A stretch of 64,000 bases of DNA from MSPOR6 sp964652195 (GTDB lineage: Bacteria; Poribacteria; WGA-4E; WGA-3G). Where the stretch lies: assembly GCA_964652195.1 (NCBI GenBank), contig CAZZBB010000074.1, forward strand, positions 62,001 through 126,000. Direction: 5' to 3'. The notes beneath the pieces were generated by a model. That model did no database searches and had not been told where the DNA came from. It worked only from the letters and a program-made list of their open reading frames with translations. Each line of letters opens with the position of its first letter. Positions within the stretch are counted from its first letter, which is position 1. Position numbers and translations under genes: made by a program. Below are positions 61,549 to 64,000 of this stretch, piece after piece.

Positions 61549-64000
61549 TCAAATACCATGTGTCTTATAATTATCATCTATTGCTTCATTCACAGTTTCA
61601 CGCCAAGTGTCTTCAAGTAACAGGCGGAAAGACATTGGGTTATTATTTGGATCGGTTGTTTCCATCGTTCCGTATTCTGTGGCGTTTTTATAAGCTGACT
61701 CTAATGTTTTGATAAGTTCTTGTTTGTAGGTTGTATCGCTGTTACCTTGAAGGTGTTGTCCTTTTGTTTCAAAAATCAGGAGACGTTGTTGTCCCTTCCT
61801 GTCTCCTCGAATACAAGCGATGAAGTCTGGATAAACACGATCACGTCGCCAACCTTGCAAGAAATATCCTTGTCTTGCTGCGATGCGATGCCACCATTGA
61901 ATTGTATCTTTTTTGTCCAGATAAAGTGCAAAATCTTTCTCCAAATTGTTGAATTCTGCTTCATACACTGGGTCAAAAAGGTTAAGCTGTAAGGGACTTG
62001 CATCTGAACGAGTTAGTCGTTTTGCGTCTTTTGAGATAATTACTTCAATCGTTTTTTCCAACTCAAAGTTCAAAGCTACATCTGTTTCAAGGCTAAACCG
62101 AATTTTGTTTTTGGCTAGTTTATCTCGAAAAATAGTTTCAGCAAGAGTGTCTATCTGTGTGCGTAGTTTATTCTTTAAGACTTCAGAGAGATATAACCGA
62201 TTTGCAAATAATTTGTTCTCATCATCACCTTGTTCCTGATAGGCTTGGAAGGTGGCTTTAACGATACGAGCAGCTTGCCATGGATTTGGAATAACATCAT
62301 TCAATCGTCTAACAAAAAATGAAATTTCCAATTTTTCCGATGTATTTTCTATTATCTTTTTCTCAGTTTCATCATGGTCTTGCAAATATATGGCAGTTCG
62401 AATTTCTTGTAGAATTTCGGGGTCATCTAAATTTACTGGTTTTACTGCTTCGAGATTATGCCAATTGATTTCGTTTAGAATGTCGCGCTCATAATTCAGC
62501 GTCTCCCAACTCTGTCCTCGCTTGTGTAGTACTTGTGGTAAGAAAATATCTGATTTACGATATTTCTTCCTTCGTTGGATACTTTTCTTTTCACGATCTG
62601 CATCTGTGCTTTCAACATATTCAGCAAGACCTGTTAACCCTTCCGCCTCTAATCCCTTTTTGACATTGTCAACAGCATTACCGACTTCCTGATTGTAGCA
62701 GTAGATATAACAAGTGTCTAATTCTGGTCGATTCGTAGCACGTGCATGCGGTTGACGCATGACTCTACCGATGAGTTGCGTCATAGCTGTCTGTGCAGTG
62801 GTATTGTCAAGCAGTGCCAATTGATAGGCAAATGAACAATCCCATCCCTCCTTTAGTGCATCTTTTGTAATGATGTAACGCACAGGACAAAAGGGACTGA
62901 GAAGATCCACACCTATGAGTTCATCTTGATCAGAAGATTTGATCTTAATGTGTTCCTTTGGGACACCGAGTGCATTTATGAGTTCATCGCGAGCGTCTAA
63001 TGCATGTACCTTAACACCATCCCGTTGGTTTTTACCTGTACGATCAACCCGAATCACAGCAATAGGACGGATATGTTGGTTTTCTTCCTGCTGAAACTGT
63101 ATTGCAGCATCTTCCAGTTTATCACGTTCTGTCTTTGTTTCGGCAAGTGTATATTTCCATGAGGAATTGGTAAAGTTACGGAGTTGAATTGGTATTTTAA
63201 TCATTTCCTCTTCTTTAAGTGCTGTGCCAGAGATGTTGACAAGAATGTTGCTGATACCAATTTGGGGTGTGGCAGAAAGTTCTAATACAAAGCGCGGATT
63301 AAGCCGATTCACTGCTTTGACAAACTCCTGATTGTTCTCGATTGTTTTGCTCCCATATGCCTTATGTGCTTCGTCTAAAACTACCGTTGGTCGTATCAAT
63401 TTTAAGACATTAATAAGACTCTGCTTAATCAGTCTGTCTGCCGGATTTGCTGCGAGAATACCGCGTATTTGTCCTGGTTCGTCATGTTTTACGGTCTCAA
63501 GGTCTGGGTGTTGCTCTGATAACGCCTGATGTTTCCTCATATCGTCTTCAATTGGAAAGAAGGAGTCATAACCACTGCTATCACGAAATATCTTGAGAAA
63601 TTCTTTGTTTTTCTCTCGGTTTGCAGAGGGCAGCATTAAAAGCATTACACAGAGATGATTATCTACATCTTGCCTTGTAAATCTGTCATCTTTTTCCAGA
63701 AGTTTGACACGATCACCAGAAGCACGATCCAAAATCTGTCGATATGGATGTTCTTGGTCGCGAAAAGCATCCCGTGTTTGTGTATAGATGGCTTTGGTTG
63801 GAACAATCCAGAGTAGAAAACCTGTACCGATTTTGAGGCGTCGCACCCCCTCAACACCTAACAATGTCTTACCACCACCTGTTGGTACTTTTAGACAGAC
63901 ATGCGGAATCGGTTCCCCAGAGGCGGCTTCACGTGAGATATATTCTGGAATATGGTTCTCGCCAATTTCATCTGTCAGACCTGGTAACCCCGATTTATCG
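61549..64000 (-). CDS. Type III restriction enzyme Res subunit (helicase-nuclease), 5' end beyond the window
   Basis: The frame is open to the window edge, so the protein start lies beyond 64000; 816 codons are present. The Walker A motif PTGGGKTLL is at about 63890-63860, then IVPTKAIYTQTRDAFRD, the DEAH box VVLDEAHKAYG, LELSATPQ and motif VI GRVMRQPHAR. The C-terminus carries a PD-(D/E)xK nuclease: VYPDFIACI followed by LLIFETKG. This is a Res-type SF2 helicase-nuclease; a Mod methyltransferase would be expected beyond 64000. With DUF262 next to it, the locus looks like restriction-based phage defence. Confidence 0.88.
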   Translation of the reverse strand, partial: DKSGLPGLTDEIGENHIPEYISREAASGEPIPHVCLKVPTGGGKTLLGVEGVRRLKIGTGFLLWIVPTKAIYTQTRDAFRDQEHPYRQILDRASGDRVKLLEKDDRFTRQDVDNHLCVMLLMLPSANREKNKEFLKIFRDSSGYDSFFPIEDDMRKHQALSEQHPDLETVKHDEPGQIRGILAANPADRLIKQSLINVLKLIRPTVVLDEAHKAYGSKTIENNQEFVKAVNRLNPRFVLELSATPQIGISNILVNISGTALKEEEMIKIPIQLRNFTNSSWKYTLAETKTERDKLEDAAIQFQQEENQHIRPIAVIRVDRTGKNQRDGVKVHALDARDELINALGVPKEHIKIKSSDQDELIGVDLLSPFCPVRYIITKDALKEGWDCSFAYQLALLDNTTAQTAMTQLIGRVMRQPHARATNRPELDTCYIYCYNQEVGNAVDNVKKGLEAEGLTGLAEYVESTDADREKKSIQRRKKYRKSDIFLPQVLHKRGQSWETLNYERDILNEINWHNLEAVKPVNLDDPEILQEIRTAIYLQDHDETEKKIIENTSEKLEISFFVRRLNDVIPNPWQAARIVKATFQAYQEQGDDENKLFANRLYLSEVLKNKLRTQIDTLAETIFRDKLAKNKIRFSLETDVALNFELEKTIEVIISKDAKRLTRSDASPLQLNLFDPVYEAEFNNLEKDFALYLDKKDTIQWWHRIAARQGYFLQGWRRDRVYPDFIACIRGDRKGQQRLLIFETKGQHLQGNSDTTYKQELIKTLESAYKNATEYGTMETTDPNNNPMSFRLLLEDTWRETVNEAIDDNYKTHGI

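Noticed and set aside
63862..63864. TTG at 63864 as the start of the Res subunit
   Set aside because: It lies inside the Walker A motif; the frame continues upstream to the window edge with conserved sequence.

Overview
The window is AT-rich bacterial DNA with a gene content typical of the Planctomycetes/Poribacteria type of heterotroph. It has five Gfo/Idh/MocA-family oxidoreductases, a ThuA-type gene, a DUF4432 mutarotase-like protein, a DUF1501 protein paired with a PSCyt1/DUF1549/DUF1553 protein, WD40 repeat proteins, a dockerin, and a surface protein whose C-terminal domain opens with FPNPFNPETWIPYQL. That last motif is common in Candidatus Poribacteria, so a poribacterial genome is my best guess. 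This is an inference; no rRNA or other phylogenetic marker is present to prove it. I see no tRNA, rRNA, CRISPR array, prophage or intact insertion sequence.

Layout. 1-21.8 kb: carbon metabolism (Ldh-type dehydrogenase, malate synthase G, amidohydrolase, three Gfo/Idh/MocA enzymes, CoA-transferase, two-domain hydrolase), an Mrp-type P-loop protein, a THUMP methyltransferase, a frameshifted ThuA gene, and two WD40 proteins, one fused to a zinc metalloprotease and a dockerin. 21.8-23.7 kb: a gene-free island packed with dispersed repeats. 23.7-35.0 kb: two paralogous secreted proteins leading into a tetrapyrrole cluster: hemB, hemL, a polyprenyl diphosphate synthase, an unusual double Met8-like protein, a HemX-like membrane protein, hemA, hemC and a cobA-hemD fusion. 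These genes run from glutamyl-tRNA to uroporphyrinogen III and on towards siroheme. 35.0-39.4 kb: the DUF1501 and PSCyt1/DUF1549/DUF1553 pair on the minus strand. 39.8-43.4 kb: a heterodimeric ABC exporter whose first subunit appears to start at ATT. 43.4-57.5 kb: an AlkD-like repair protein, a DUF6785-like membrane protein overlapping an archaeal-type phosphopantothenate synthetase, a TPR protein, more oxidoreductases, DUF58, a DUF3352-like protein, DUF4432 and a MetE-like protein. 57.5-58.8 kb: a second gene-free repeat island, an inverted relative of the first. 58.8-64 kb: DUF4177, a GNAT protein, a DUF262/HNH (GmrSD-like) protein and a type III restriction Res subunit running off the end, which looks like the edge of a defence locus.

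The least ordinary signals are in the non-coding DNA. Four promoters (minus strand near 11.85, 51.45 and 56.03 kb; plus strand near 47.15 kb) share a GTGACAAAAA-STTTACAYACC-type element placed exactly 17 nt before the -35 hexamer. Three of these lie at the edge of a dispersed repeat that carries nested hairpins in its two long copies. There are also several families of short palindromic repeats, and two gene-free islands that are inverted copies of each other. Among the proteins, the tandem Met8-like protein with a cysteine-rich tail, the archaeal-type CoA-pathway enzyme, the WD40-protease-dockerin architecture and the ATT start deserve a second look.
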